Assembly (NCBI RefSeq): GCF_014698935.1
Contig: NZ_JACVMN010000002.1
Coordinates: 1,105,187-1,169,186, forward strand
Direction: 5' to 3'
DNA length: 64,000 nucleotides
Source of the DNA: Flagellimonas sp. S3867
GTDB lineage: Bacteria > Bacteroidota > Bacteroidia > Flavobacteriales > Flavobacteriaceae
Made by a program: the position numbers and the translations under genes. Below the pieces are notes generated by a model. That model did not search any database and was not told the DNA's origin. It was given only the letters and a program-made list of their open reading frames with translations. Positions 1 through 9,611 of this stretch are shown in pieces. Numbering within the stretch: the stretch's first letter is position 1; each line of letters starts with the position of its first letter.

Positions 1-2
1 AA

Positions 3-524
3 GAAGTAAAAGATGGAGCCATTGTTATGGCCCTCAAACGTCTTTCTGATGATTTGGAATTTAGGGCAACCCATAGAATTGTAAAAGTTCTAAAAAATAT
101 TGGGGAAATTACTGTTCGTTCTTCGTTGACCGATTACACTTTTTTAGCATCAGATTCCATTTTGGGACAACAGGCTAAATTGTTGGAAGAAGTCAATATG
201 AACCAGGATGTGTTTTATACTTCTTCTAGAGGTGTAAATGAGATCAATATTGTAATAAGCAGTGTAATGGATGGGGTGGTCGAAAAATACTTTAAGCATG
301 AACGCTGCACCCAAAAAGCAGAAAACCTATCATCAATTACTGTGAAATTACCTGCTGAGAATGTCTCTGTGCCAGGAATCTATTATTTTATCTTTCAGCG
401 CTTAGCTTGGGAAGGCATAGTGCTTTACGAAGTAATATCCACTACAAATGAGTTTACCATATTGGTGAATGAGGAGCAGGTAGATGTGGCATTTAAGACC
501 ATTAAGGACCTGAAAAATTTATAG
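3..524 (+). CDS. ACT-domain protein, aspartate-kinase-like regulatory protein (5' end outside window)
   Basis: The frame is open to the left edge of the window, so this is the C-terminal part of a longer gene; the first ATG at 27 is internal (residues EVKDGAIV precede it). About 170 residues are visible. The pattern of two alternating beta/alpha units, with hydrophobic strands such as NEINIVISSV and NEFTILVNEE, fits tandem ACT-like modules that bind small ligands and regulate amino-acid metabolism. No kinase motif is visible in the retained part. The next gene is about 150 bases downstream on the same strand and looks unrelated. The product name is a family-level guess; the missing N-terminus could change it. 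Confidence 0.5.
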   Translation, partial: EVKDGAIVMALKRLSDDLEFRATHRIVKVLKNIGEITVRSSLTDYTFLASDSILGQQAKLLEEVNMNQDVFYTSSRGVNEINIVISSVMDGVVEKYFKHERCTQKAENLSSITVKLPAENVSVPGIYYFIFQRLAWEGIVLYEVISTTNEFTILVNEEQVDVAFKTIKDLKNL

Positions 525-675
525 CAACCTTTTACCTAAACTATATATACCTTTTTATTCCTTTACACTAAAGGACAAAACCGGGTGTTACATGGGTGGT
601 CTTGATTTCTTCCATTAAGTTTTCAGTATTAGGATTGCAATTACTAACTTGATTTCCAAAATTAATTGCACTTCC

Positions 676-1836
676 ATGAAAACTATTAGCTGCCCCATCA
701 TATTATTCCTTAGTCTATTGATGCCACTACAAACGGTGGTGAGTCAGGAATTTTATTTTCCACAACGAAATGAGGTTTGGAAGAAAGCAAGTTCAAATCG
801 ATTTACCCACAATCAGAAAAAACTACAAATCGCTGTTGATTTTGCCATGGAGAATGAGTATTCTGGTTCACGGGATTTGCGTCAAGCCATCCTAAAAGGA
901 TTTCAACGAGAACCCTTTCATGAAATTCTGGGACCAACCAAAAAACGTGGTGGACCGGCAGGAATGATTTTGAAAAATGGATATCTCTTGGTTTCATGGG
1001 GAGATACCGAACGTGTGGATATGACATTTAGTGTCACCAAAAGTTTTCTTTCAACCACTGCGGGGTTAGCCGAGAATAAAGGGCTTATTTCCAGTATCGA
1101 TGATAAAGTAGGGAAATACATTTGGGATGGCACCTTTGAAGGCGAACACAATGGAAAAATCACATGGGAACATTTGCTCCAACAAAATTCAGACTGGTCC
1201 GGCGAACTTTGGGGCTTAAAAGATTGGGCGGATCGTCCTCCAAGGGAAGGGGGATTGGACGATTGGAAGTTCCGAAAACTAAATGAGCCAGGTACGGTAA
1301 TGGAATATAATGATGTTCGGGTCAATGTTCTGTCCTATTCGCTTACCCATCTTTGGCGTAAACCCTTACCCATGGTTTTGAAAGAACATTTTATGGACAG
1401 GATTGATGCATCCACTACTTGGCGCTGGCATGGTTACGACCATGCTTGGACAGAAATAGATGGCATACAAATGAAATCGGTTACCGGGGGAGGTCATTCA
1501 GGAGCGGGATTGTTTATTAGCACAGAGGACATGGCTCGTTTCGGTTTGGTTTTTTTAAATGATGGAAAATGGAAAGACCAACAAATAATTAGTAAAGATT
1601 GGATTACAAAAGCAACAGAACCTTCGGTTCCCAATCTTAATTATGGCTATATGTGGTGGCTGAACAAAAAAGGATCACGGCATTGGGAAGGCGTTCCTGA
1701 ACATATATTCTATGCTGCCGGTTTCGGGGGCAATTTTATAGTGATAGATCAAAAAAGCGGGTTGATGTTGGTCTCTCGATGGTTGGAACCTCAAAAAATT
1801 GGAGAATTTGTAAAGCTGGTCTACGAGGCTTTTTAA
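676..1836 (+). CDS. Secreted serine hydrolase, beta-lactamase/PBP-like family
   Basis: The protein has an N-terminal signal peptide (MKTISCPI onward, ending near VVSQ), so it is probably periplasmic or outer-membrane facing. It carries the three motifs of the class C beta-lactamase/DD-peptidase fold: SVTK at about residues 119-122 (nucleophile Ser and Lys), YND at about 211-213, and HSG at about 274-276 in the place of KTG. Members cleave peptides, esters or beta-lactams; the substrate cannot be read from sequence. I chose the ATG at 676 because the longer frame begins with TTG at 649 and would put nine extra polar residues before the signal peptide. About 386 residues, usual for the family. 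It stands alone, with no partner gene. Confidence 0.8.
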   Translation: MKTISCPIILFLSLLMPLQTVVSQEFYFPQRNEVWKKASSNRFTHNQKKLQIAVDFAMENEYSGSRDLRQAILKGFQREPFHEILGPTKKRGGPAGMILKNGYLLVSWGDTERVDMTFSVTKSFLSTTAGLAENKGLISSIDDKVGKYIWDGTFEGEHNGKITWEHLLQQNSDWSGELWGLKDWADRPPREGGLDDWKFRKLNEPGTVMEYNDVRVNVLSYSLTHLWRKPLPMVLKEHFMDRIDASTTWRWHGYDHAWTEIDGIQMKSVTGGGHSGAGLFISTEDMARFGLVFLNDGKWKDQQIISKDWITKATEPSVPNLNYGYMWWLNKKGSRHWEGVPEHIFYAAGFGGNFIVIDQKSGLMLVSRWLEPQKIGEFVKLVYEAF

Positions 1837-2278
1837 GAACAAACTTTTTTCGATTTCTCAATCGTAACGATGTTCCTCATTTCGAACGCATGTGAGAAAT
1901 CTCATCCCTCCGTTTCGACTTGACCTATAAATCCAAACCAAAACCTATTAAGGCCAGTCCCGCTATCCTAGGCAGAAGCTTTTAATAAGATTAATCATTG
2001 CACACTCTTGGCACAAGCTCAAAGCAAGGAATCTCGACCAATATTGATTGTCCACCCAATTACCAATAATAAACCGGAGAGCATGCTACATATCACTCCT
2101 AGCCGAAATAAAATATCCCTATCCATAGAAAATTATTTCACCAGACAGTGTAGTAAATTTAGTGCCTCTAAAATTATATTAACCATTTCCATGCATCTGT
2201 GATAAGTTTCTTTGGCTAGATTAAAAATGGAATAATCTTTGTAGATTCAGATTTGAAACTAACCTCTTAAAGCCCAAC
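1837..2278. other. Non-coding stretch with a possible dispersed repeat
   Basis: There are 442 bases between the serine hydrolase and the next secreted protein. A 64-codon frame at 2008-2202 has no recognisable protein features and I do not call it. Around 1871-1906 the sequence resembles the short REP-like elements I associate with flavobacterial intergenic regions (a CATTTCGAACG core followed by GAGAAATCTCA), but no second copy was seen in this window. No convincing terminator or RNA gene is seen. Confidence 0.35.
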
Positions 2279-2974
2279 ATGAAAAGCGCAACCAAAAGAT
2301 TCTTTTTTTCTGTTTTTGCCATTTGGACGATAGGACAAACCAAAGCCCAAAATGAGTTGCGGGACTTCTATGGAGTATATTATGACCCAGTGCTTTACTT
2401 AAAACAATATGAAAGTGAAGAAGGCTCTCCTTATTTGAACGTTGATTTTAAACCTGCTAAAATAAACGACTCTAAAAAGACATATTTAGTGCGGATTAAC
2501 GCCCACAAAGGGAGTGCTGAAGTATGGGTTGGTGAAAATAAGATTATCGAGTTGTCCAATGAAAGTGCCAATCGAATAAGATTGACCCATGGAATTCGGA
2601 AACAATATGAATCGGCCAAATACAAAAATCCCAAAGGGGCATTGGGGTACTCCTTTTTTCAGGTTCTTAGTAAGAACAACAAATATGATCTTTATATTAA
2701 AGAGCGTATAAAATATTTTAAAAAGCAGAAGGCGGAAGCCTACCAGGCTGCTAAACCATCAAGGTTTGAAAAAGTAAAACCCCATTTCTATGTCCGTATT
2801 GGGAAGGACGAAAAAAAGCCGCTGTTATACATCCCTCAAGGTATAAAACGATTTGTTCAGACCTTTTCAAAAAGCAATCAAAAATCTGTAAAAAGCTTTA
2901 TTAAAGAAGAAAATATAAATCTTCAAACCAAAGATGATCTTATTCGAGTTTTTGATTTTATCACAAATCTTTAA
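2279..2974 (+). CDS. Secreted protein of unknown function
   Basis: I do not recognise the family. The 231-residue product starts with a clear signal peptide (MKSATKRFFFSVFAIW, cleavage near TKAQ), so it is exported. The mature part is basic, lysine- and tyrosine-rich, and has no membrane segment, cysteine cluster or catalytic motif that I can identify. Its stop overlaps the end of the convergent mfd gene by four bases, which leaves no room for a terminator between them. A structural or binding role at the cell envelope is possible, but nothing proves it. Confidence 0.65.
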   Translation: MKSATKRFFFSVFAIWTIGQTKAQNELRDFYGVYYDPVLYLKQYESEEGSPYLNVDFKPAKINDSKKTYLVRINAHKGSAEVWVGENKIIELSNESANRIRLTHGIRKQYESAKYKNPKGALGYSFFQVLSKNNKYDLYIKERIKYFKKQKAEAYQAAKPSRFEKVKPHFYVRIGKDEKKPLLYIPQGIKRFVQTFSKSNQKSVKSFIKEENINLQTKDDLIRVFDFITNL

Positions 2975-5900
2975 TCGTTAATTGAGGTCTTTTCAAGATT
3001 GTTTCCGTGAAAAGTGGAGAAAGGTTCCAAAGCCTTTAATGCTTTCTTCACCGAATCAACTCCATCAAAAACCAATAACAACCGCAAGCCATTACGGGTC
3101 TGCTTTTCTTTTAATTGACAGGTTCTAGGGTTGGATTGAACATAATTCAATACTTTGGTAAAGGTTGGACTTTGATAAAAAGCGGACTCTTGGTCGGCGA
3201 TAAAATACCCAAGAAATTTCCCTTTCTTTAATATTACGCGCTCCAGTCCAATGCCATTGGCTATCCATTTAATGCGAACAGAGTTGAGAAGATCAATAGC
3301 CGGAGCGGGCAATTCTCCAAATCTATCTGTTAATTGCTGCTCATAATTACGTAATCCATCTTCGTCTTTAACCTCATTCAATTGAGTGTATAAATTAAGA
3401 CGCTCTGTAATGTTATTGATGTAATCGTCAGGGTAGAGCAATTCAAAATCTGTATCGAGCTGGGTGTCCTTTACATAAATTTTCTCTTGCGGGCCCTCAA
3501 CCTCTTCATACAATTCTTTGAACTCATTTTCTTTGAGCTCCTCTATTGCCTCTGCCAATATTTTTTGATAGGTTTCAAATCCAATCTCATTGATGAATCC
3601 GCTTTGTTCGCCCCCCAATAAATCTCCGGCACCTCTAATTTCCAAATCTTTCATGGCAATGTTAAAACCGCTACCCAATGCTGTAAATTGTTCTAAGGCT
3701 TCGATTCGTTTTCGAGCATCTGGGGTCATCACTTCGTAAGGCGGGGTAATAAAGAAACAAAAAGCTTTTTTGTTGCTTCGTCCAACCCTTCCCCGCATTT
3801 GATGCAGGTCGCTCAAACCAAAATTATTGGCATTATGGATAAAGATGGTGTTGGCATTGGTTACATCCAGCCCACTTTCCACAATTGTGGTGGAAACAAG
3901 TACGTCAAATTCCCCATTCATAAAGGCTAACATCAATCGCTCTAATTTTTTGCCTTCCATTTGCCCATGGCCAATTCCAATTTTAGCATCAGGAACCAAA
4001 CGTTGGATCATTCCGGCAACTTCTTTGATGTTTTCAATACGGTTATGGATAAAAAACACTTGTCCGCCACGCTGGATTTCATAAGAAACGGCATCACGAA
4101 TGATTTCTTCATTAAATCGGATTACCTGACTTTCTATGGGGTAACGATTTGGAGGTGGAGTATTGATGACCGAAAGATCACGGGCCGCCATCAAGCTAAA
4201 TTGTAGTGTTCTCGGAATCGGAGTTGCAGTTAACGTAAGCACGTCCACATTCTCCTTGATAGATTTGAGTTTATCCTTGACAGATACACCGAATTTTTGT
4301 TCTTCGTCTACAATCAATAATCCCAAATCCTTAAACTGCACATTTTTGTTCACCAATTGGTGTGTGCCAATAATTATATCAATTTTGCCTTCGGCAAGGC
4401 GCTCTAGAATATCTCGCTTCTCTTTGGTAGTTCTAAATCTGTTGAGATAATCCACGCTCACAGGAAGTTCGCCCAATCGTTTTTTAAAAGTATTGTTATG
4501 CTGAAATGCCAAAATTGTAGTAGGAACCAATATAGCAACTTGTTTTCCATTGTCCACAGCTTTGAAAGCGGCACGAATAGCTACTTCCGTTTTACCAAAA
4601 CCAACGTCGCCACAGATCAAACGATCCATCGGTCTTTCGCTTTCCATGTCCCTTTTTACATCTTGGGTCGATTTCTCTTGATCCGGAGTGTCTTCATAAA
4701 TGAAAGATGCCTCCAACTCATGCTGTAGGTAGCTATCTGGAGCATATTGAAACCCCTTTTCCAAACGACGCTTTGCATAAACCTTTATAAGGTCGAACGC
4801 GATTTTCTTGACACGGCTTTTGGTTTTTTGCTTTAGTTTTTTCCAAGCGGCGGAACCTAACTTGTAGATTTTGGGTGGGGCTCCGTCTTTTCCATTGAAT
4901 TTGGAGATTTTATGGAGTGAATGAATGCTAACGTATAAAATATCCCGATCGCCATAGACCAGTTTAATGGCTTCTTGTTTTTTCCCTTCTACATCTATTT
5001 TTTGAAGTCCACCGAACTTTCCAATACCATGATCTATATGGGTCACATAATCCCCAATTTCCAATTTGTTAAGTTCCTTAAGGGTAATGGCTTGTTTTTT
5101 TGCATAGCCATTCTTTAATTGAAATTTGTGATAGCGTTCAAAAATTTGATGATCGGTATAACAAGCCAGTTTAAGATCGTGATCTGTGAATCCTTGATAC
5201 AGCGGAAAAACAATTGTTTTGTAATGGACCGTATCTTCCATCTCCTCGAAGATGTCGGTAAGTCGCTTGGCTTGTTGATCCGTCGAACAGAAAATATAAT
5301 TGGTAAAACCTGAATTGTGGTTCTCATTCAGGTTTTTAATGAGCAGGTCAAATTTTTTGTTGAAAGCTGGCTGTGGTTTTGTATTGAATGTGACCTCATG
5401 CGTGAATGATGACTTGTTGGAAGCAGTTAAATCAATTAATTTGAAATCTGCCAATTGCGATTTCAGCAAAGTTGAGTTCACAAAAAGTGCTGATGGCTGT
5501 GCATGTTTAAGTTCGCCTTGAAGTTTGGCAAAACTTTCTTCGGCTTTTACAAAAAACGAGTCAATTCGACCATAGACCAAATCTAGATTTTTGGAAAAGA
5601 TGACAGTTTTGGGTGAAATGTATTTTAAAAAACTCTCCCGTGATTCCTTAAGAAATTTGTTTTCCACATTGGGAATGATAGTAATTCGTTTTACTTTTTC
5701 CGTAGAGAGTTGGGTTTCTACATCAAAAGTCCTGATACTATCCACTTCATCTCCAAAAAACTCGATGCGATAAGGTTCGTCATGAGAAAACGAGAACACA
5801 TCAACAATACCCCCTCGAACTGAAAATTCCCCAGGTTCCGTCACAAAATCTACTCGATTGAATTGATATTCGAAAAGAACTTCATTTAAAAAATCAAGTG

Positions 5901-6351
5901 AGAGCGTATCATCCAACTTAATTTTCAGTGTGTTCTTGTCCAGCTCTTTTCGGGTGACCACTTTTTCAAAAAGGGCATCCGGATACGTAACAATCACAGC
6001 TGGTTTTTTTCTGGAGTTGATGCGATTCAAGACTTCGGCCCGAAGCAACACGTTGGCATTGTCAGTCTCTTCAATTTGATAGGGTCGGCGATAGCTTCCA
6101 GGATAAAAAAGCACTTCGTTCTCCCCAATTAACTGCTCAAGATCATTCAGATAATACGCGGCTTCTTCCTTATCGTTCAATAAAACCAAAAAGGGTAATT
6201 CTTCTGATTTGAACAGCGAAGAAATCACAAATGAAAGGGAAGAACCTGTAAGTCCTTTAACGCTGATTTTTTCAGTTTTGGCAATAGTGTCCTTCAGTTT
6301 CCCAAGTTGTGGAGACTGTTCAAAAAGTTGAAAAATGGATGCTTTGGTCAA
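2971..6351 (-). CDS. mfd: Transcription-repair coupling factor Mfd
   Basis: Mfd removes RNA polymerase stalled at DNA lesions and recruits UvrA for nucleotide-excision repair. The 1126-residue length is typical. In order it shows a UvrB-like N-terminal module, the RNA-polymerase-interacting CarD-like domain (EIGDYVTHIDHGIGKF, about residue 430), then the RecG-like translocase with Walker A GDVGFGKTE near residue 580, the DEEQ box near 680 and the GRVGRS motif VI, and a C-terminal TRCF domain. The start codon is TTG at 6351. It is supported by the family N-terminus (TKASIFQLFEQSPQL) and by a good promoter about 17-48 bases upstream. No in-frame ATG lies before it. Confidence 0.97.
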   Translation of the reverse strand: MTKASIFQLFEQSPQLGKLKDTIAKTEKISVKGLTGSSLSFVISSLFKSEELPFLVLLNDKEEAAYYLNDLEQLIGENEVLFYPGSYRRPYQIEETDNANVLLRAEVLNRINSRKKPAVIVTYPDALFEKVVTRKELDKNTLKIKLDDTLSLDFLNEVLFEYQFNRVDFVTEPGEFSVRGGIVDVFSFSHDEPYRIEFFGDEVDSIRTFDVETQLSTEKVKRITIIPNVENKFLKESRESFLKYISPKTVIFSKNLDLVYGRIDSFFVKAEESFAKLQGELKHAQPSALFVNSTLLKSQLADFKLIDLTASNKSSFTHEVTFNTKPQPAFNKKFDLLIKNLNENHNSGFTNYIFCSTDQQAKRLTDIFEEMEDTVHYKTIVFPLYQGFTDHDLKLACYTDHQIFERYHKFQLKNGYAKKQAITLKELNKLEIGDYVTHIDHGIGKFGGLQKIDVEGKKQEAIKLVYGDRDILYVSIHSLHKISKFNGKDGAPPKIYKLGSAAWKKLKQKTKSRVKKIAFDLIKVYAKRRLEKGFQYAPDSYLQHELEASFIYEDTPDQEKSTQDVKRDMESERPMDRLICGDVGFGKTEVAIRAAFKAVDNGKQVAILVPTTILAFQHNNTFKKRLGELPVSVDYLNRFRTTKEKRDILERLAEGKIDIIIGTHQLVNKNVQFKDLGLLIVDEEQKFGVSVKDKLKSIKENVDVLTLTATPIPRTLQFSLMAARDLSVINTPPPNRYPIESQVIRFNEEIIRDAVSYEIQRGGQVFFIHNRIENIKEVAGMIQRLVPDAKIGIGHGQMEGKKLERLMLAFMNGEFDVLVSTTIVESGLDVTNANTIFIHNANNFGLSDLHQMRGRVGRSNKKAFCFFITPPYEVMTPDARKRIEALEQFTALGSGFNIAMKDLEIRGAGDLLGGEQSGFINEIGFETYQKILAEAIEELKENEFKELYEEVEGPQEKIYVKDTQLDTDFELLYPDDYINNITERLNLYTQLNEVKDEDGLRNYEQQLTDRFGELPAPAIDLLNSVRIKWIANGIGLERVILKKGKFLGYFIADQESAFYQSPTFTKVLNYVQSNPRTCQLKEKQTRNGLRLLLVFDGVDSVKKALKALEPFSTFHGNNLEKTSIND

Positions 6352-6367
6352 TCCAAAAACTTTGCGG

Positions 6368-6399
6368 CAAATATAGACTGAAGAATAGTAGCCGACAAG
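6368..6399 (-). promoter_or_regulatory. Probable mfd promoter
   Basis: Read on the minus strand there is a TTG at 6398-6396, 20 bases, and then TATATTTG at 6375-6368. This matches the Bacteroidota -33/-7 consensus (TTG and TAnnTTTG). Transcription would start near 6361, about ten bases before the TTG start codon of mfd, which supports that start. Confidence 0.55.
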
Positions 6400-6406
6400 G
6401 TCAAAA

Positions 6407-7039
6407 TTAAACTTTTACTACTTCGTTCTCAACAATTACAAAAACCTCGTCTCCTTTTTTTGGTTTTAGGGTATAGGTGCCGGTAAATTCTCCAAAGGCT
6501 GGGAAAATAAGTTGGTTTTTAGACTTGAAAAAACAAGATAGGCGAAGATTTTGACGCCCGAATCCTTTGAGTTTAATAGCAGGGTGAATATGACCGCAGA
6601 AATTGAATAGACCATTCCGTTCTTCAGGGTGGTGGGTCAACAGAAAGTCATCCAGAATCAGTTCCTGAAAAATAGGAATACCCACTTGTTCAAACTTTAG
6701 AGGAGAGATGATATCGTGGTTGCCTGACACCAAAATAATTTCAGAGGGTGTTTTTGCCACCCAGTTTTCAAAGAGTTCCCATTCTTTGTTTAAGGATGAA
6801 TGGAACAAATCTCCTAGAAAACAGATTTGGAAGGGATTAAATTCTGACACTATTTTATCCAGCAATAAATAATTTTTATGCATCGCTTTTTGAGGAACCG
6901 CTGCTCCGAATTTTCTGAAATGAGCGATTTTTCCCAGGTGGACATCACTAATCAGCAACATTGATTTTTCTTCCCAAAAGATTCCACCCAAAGGGTGGAG
7001 TACAAAATTTTGGTTTTGTATGATAATGGTTTCGCTCAT
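6407..7039 (-). CDS. pdeM: Ligase-associated DNA-damage-response phosphoesterase PdeM
   Basis: This 210-residue calcineurin-like metallophosphoesterase shows the family metal-binding motifs in order: SDVHLGK, GDLFHS, SGNHD, a THHPEE segment and CGHIHP. It belongs to the group encoded beside a DEXH helicase, an ATP-dependent DNA ligase and a beta-CASP exonuclease in many bacteria, and is inferred to process nucleic-acid ends or cyclic nucleotides in repair. Its ATG overlaps the helicase stop (ATGA at 7036-7039), so the two are translationally coupled. The ligase and nuclease genes are not next to it here. Confidence 0.88.
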   Translation of the reverse strand: MSETIIIQNQNFVLHPLGGIFWEEKSMLLISDVHLGKIAHFRKFGAAVPQKAMHKNYLLLDKIVSEFNPFQICFLGDLFHSSLNKEWELFENWVAKTPSEIILVSGNHDIISPLKFEQVGIPIFQELILDDFLLTHHPEERNGLFNFCGHIHPAIKLKGFGRQNLRLSCFFKSKNQLIFPAFGEFTGTYTLKPKKGDEVFVIVENEVVKV

Positions 7040-9507
7040 CTAGTCAATATCTTGGTCATCCGTTTGATACGATCTGCCAATTTTTCGTTGGATAATTTTT
7101 CCCTTAATCTGTCTGTTATAATAGGAAATGAAAAGGGAGTTGGATTTTGGCATTTTCTCCAGATGATTTCTTGCTTTTCGATGCGTTCCAAGGCCAATCG
7201 AAGACGACCTTCTTCTAGTTGGTGTTCAAAGGTTTCGGTAAAAGCTTGTTGATAGAGTAAATTATCATCCTCAAAATCCTTGAATACATCAAAAAGCAAT
7301 TGTGAGCTGCTCTGTAGATGTTTCATTTTCACCCCTTTTTCTGGATAGCCGGTAAAAACCATACCACTGATTACTGCAATATCCCTAAACTTACGGCGTG
7401 CCATTTCGTTGGAATTCAAACTTTTTTGAAGATCACTCAACATGTATTCGGGGGTAAACAGATTGTTGTCCAGCACTTCTTGAATATCAATTGCTTTATC
7501 AGAAAGCAGTTCAAACCCATAATCATTAAAAGCCAAGGAACAAGTGATGGGTGTAAGCAAACTTATCCGGTAGGCCAATAAACTGCTCATGCCTTCATGG
7601 ATGGCCCTACCTTCGAAAGGATAAAAAATATGGTGGTAGCCGTCATTGGTTTTGAAAGTTTCTATTAAAAATTGATTGGGTTGGGGCACCATGCTCTCCT
7701 CACGTTGTTTTGAAAACAGTGGGGCTAAGGACTGTATTTCAGGAGATTGAGTTTTAGATTCGAGTTCTGCAGAATACAATTCTTGCCTCAACAGTTCCGA
7801 CATTTTTGCTGAAAAACTCAAACGACCTCCCATCCAAGATGGAATTTTATTGCTTCGTTTAGACGAATTTCGAACTTGGGCAGTCATGCCCTTAATGCGA
7901 ATGAATTCAAGATTTCGTCCCGCAAAAGTAAAAACATCACCAGGAGACAATTTTGAAATAAATGACTCTTCTATGGTACCTATATAGCCTCCTTTTTGAT
8001 AGCGAACGGATAAACTTGCATCACCTACAATAGTCCCAATTTGAAACCGATGCCTGCGGGCAATGGACAGATGGTTAACCTTGAATTTCCCATCAGGCTC
8101 GACCTCCACTTTTTTATACTCGTCATAGGTCTTTAGACTTTGACTACCCATCACCAAAAAATTCAACAGCCATTGCCAAGTTTCTTCGGTAAGAGCTTGA
8201 TAACAGAAAGTATTCTTGATTTCCTGATAGATTTCCTCTGGATAAAATCCATCCGAAACCGCAAGGGTGGTCAAATATTGAATCAATACGTCATAGCTGT
8301 TCAGATATGGAATCCTATCTTCAACTGCAGCATTTAACACCGCTTTTTGCATGGCTGAAGCCTCAATGAGCTCCATGGCGTGGGTGGGCAAAAAATAAAT
8401 AACACTTTCTTTGCCTGGACGATGTCCACTTCTACCAGCGCGCTGAAGGAAACGTGCCACTCCTTTAGGGCCTCCAATTTGAACAACGGTTTCCACGGGA
8501 GCAAAATCCACTCCCAAATCTAAACTAGAAGTACAAACAACAGCTTTTAGACTTTCATTCCGAATGGCCTGTTCTACCCATAGTCGGGTATCCTTGTTTA
8601 TACTGCCATGATGCATTGCAATCTCCCCAGCATATTCTGGGTGCTTTTCCAGTATTTTTTGAAACCAGATTTCGCATTGTCCACGGGTATTTGTGAACAA
8701 CAAAGTGGTTTTACTTTTATTGATGATGGGGACTACATCTTCCAACAGTCTCAAACCTAAATGTCCTCGCCATGGAAAGGTTTCCATTTGTTTAGGAATT
8801 ATGCTTTTGACCGTGATTTTTTTGTTGAGTTTGGCTTTCACCAAGATTGAATTTTCCAGTTCTGTTGATGCAGGTCCCAACAACACCTCGCGAGCTTGTT
8901 CCAAATTTCCTATAGTGGCTGAGATTCCCCAAATGCGCAAATCTTGGCAAATGGTTTTTAATCGGGAAAGACCAAGTTCCATCTGTACACCCCGCTTAGT
9001 ACCCAAAAGTTCGTGCCATTCATCAATCACTATGGCGGAACAATTTTTAAAGACCTTATCGTATCCCTTGGAAGAGAGCAATAATTGTAGACTCTCTGGT
9101 GTGGTAATCAACAAATCGGGCATGCTCTTTTTTTGTTTTGCCCTTTCGGCTGTTGAGGTGTCTCCTGTACGAATACCAACCGTCATTTCGATTTCCAAAT
9201 CTTGGGTTATGCGTTCTGCAGATTGTGTAATTTCTTGCGATAGAGCTCGCAAAGGAGTTATCCATATTGCTTTGAGGCCTTTTTTGTGCTTTGTCTTATA
9301 GTCTGGATTGTTTTTGATGTAGTTTAATACAATTGGAAACCAGAGTGCATAAGTCTTTCCGCTACCAGTAGGCGCATTGAGCAATCCGTGCTTACCATTC
9401 AAAAAAGCTTTCCAAGTTTCTTTTTGAAATGGGAAGGGTTTCCAATCTTGTTGATGGAACCAATTTTCGGCAATATGGAAAAGTTCAGATTGTCGCAGTG
9501 GAACAAT
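7036..9507 (-). CDS. Ligase-associated DNA-damage-response DEXH-box helicase (Lhr-like)
   Basis: This is a superfamily 2 helicase of the Lhr group. It has Walker A APTGSGKT, the DEWH box (IDEWHELLG), SATIGN (motif III) and the motif VI segment GRSGHRPG, followed by the winged-helix and C-terminal domains of Lhr-core proteins. The first ATG (9402) would begin just before the Walker box. The frame stays open upstream and encodes an obvious helicase N-terminus (FHIAENWFHQQDWKPFPFQ, a Q-motif-like region). No ATG, GTG or TTG exists between the in-frame stop and that region, so I propose ATT at 9507 (or CTG at 9498), giving about 823 residues. It is coupled to pdeM by an ATGA overlap. Confidence 0.88.
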   Translation of the reverse strand: MVPLRQSELFHIAENWFHQQDWKPFPFQKETWKAFLNGKHGLLNAPTGSGKTYALWFPIVLNYIKNNPDYKTKHKKGLKAIWITPLRALSQEITQSAERITQDLEIEMTVGIRTGDTSTAERAKQKKSMPDLLITTPESLQLLLSSKGYDKVFKNCSAIVIDEWHELLGTKRGVQMELGLSRLKTICQDLRIWGISATIGNLEQAREVLLGPASTELENSILVKAKLNKKITVKSIIPKQMETFPWRGHLGLRLLEDVVPIINKSKTTLLFTNTRGQCEIWFQKILEKHPEYAGEIAMHHGSINKDTRLWVEQAIRNESLKAVVCTSSLDLGVDFAPVETVVQIGGPKGVARFLQRAGRSGHRPGKESVIYFLPTHAMELIEASAMQKAVLNAAVEDRIPYLNSYDVLIQYLTTLAVSDGFYPEEIYQEIKNTFCYQALTEETWQWLLNFLVMGSQSLKTYDEYKKVEVEPDGKFKVNHLSIARRHRFQIGTIVGDASLSVRYQKGGYIGTIEESFISKLSPGDVFTFAGRNLEFIRIKGMTAQVRNSSKRSNKIPSWMGGRLSFSAKMSELLRQELYSAELESKTQSPEIQSLAPLFSKQREESMVPQPNQFLIETFKTNDGYHHIFYPFEGRAIHEGMSSLLAYRISLLTPITCSLAFNDYGFELLSDKAIDIQEVLDNNLFTPEYMLSDLQKSLNSNEMARRKFRDIAVISGMVFTGYPEKGVKMKHLQSSSQLLFDVFKDFEDDNLLYQQAFTETFEHQLEEGRLRLALERIEKQEIIWRKCQNPTPFSFPIITDRLREKLSNEKLADRIKRMTKILTR

Positions 9508-9585
9508 TTTGAAAAGTTAGATAGCAAAATGAAAATTACAAATTTCTTTTGGTCATAATTTTACAATCCTTTCTACTTTAAGAAT

Positions 9586-9593
9586 TATATTTG
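9586..9593 (+). promoter_or_regulatory. Possible -7 box for the TerB-like gene
   Basis: TATATTTG matches the Bacteroidota -7 consensus and lies 18 bases before the ATG at 9612. No -33 TTG is found at the usual distance, so this is weak and could be chance in AT-rich DNA. Confidence 0.3.
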
Positions 9594-9611
9594 CCGAACA
9601 AATTTTAGCAC

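Noticed and set aside
2008..2202. 64-codon frame between the serine hydrolase and the next secreted protein
   Set aside because: Low-complexity peptide with no signal or family features, in a stretch that looks non-coding.
8693..9301. 202-codon antisense frame inside the helicase gene
   Set aside because: Lies entirely opposite a well-supported Lhr-like helicase; product has no recognisable domain.
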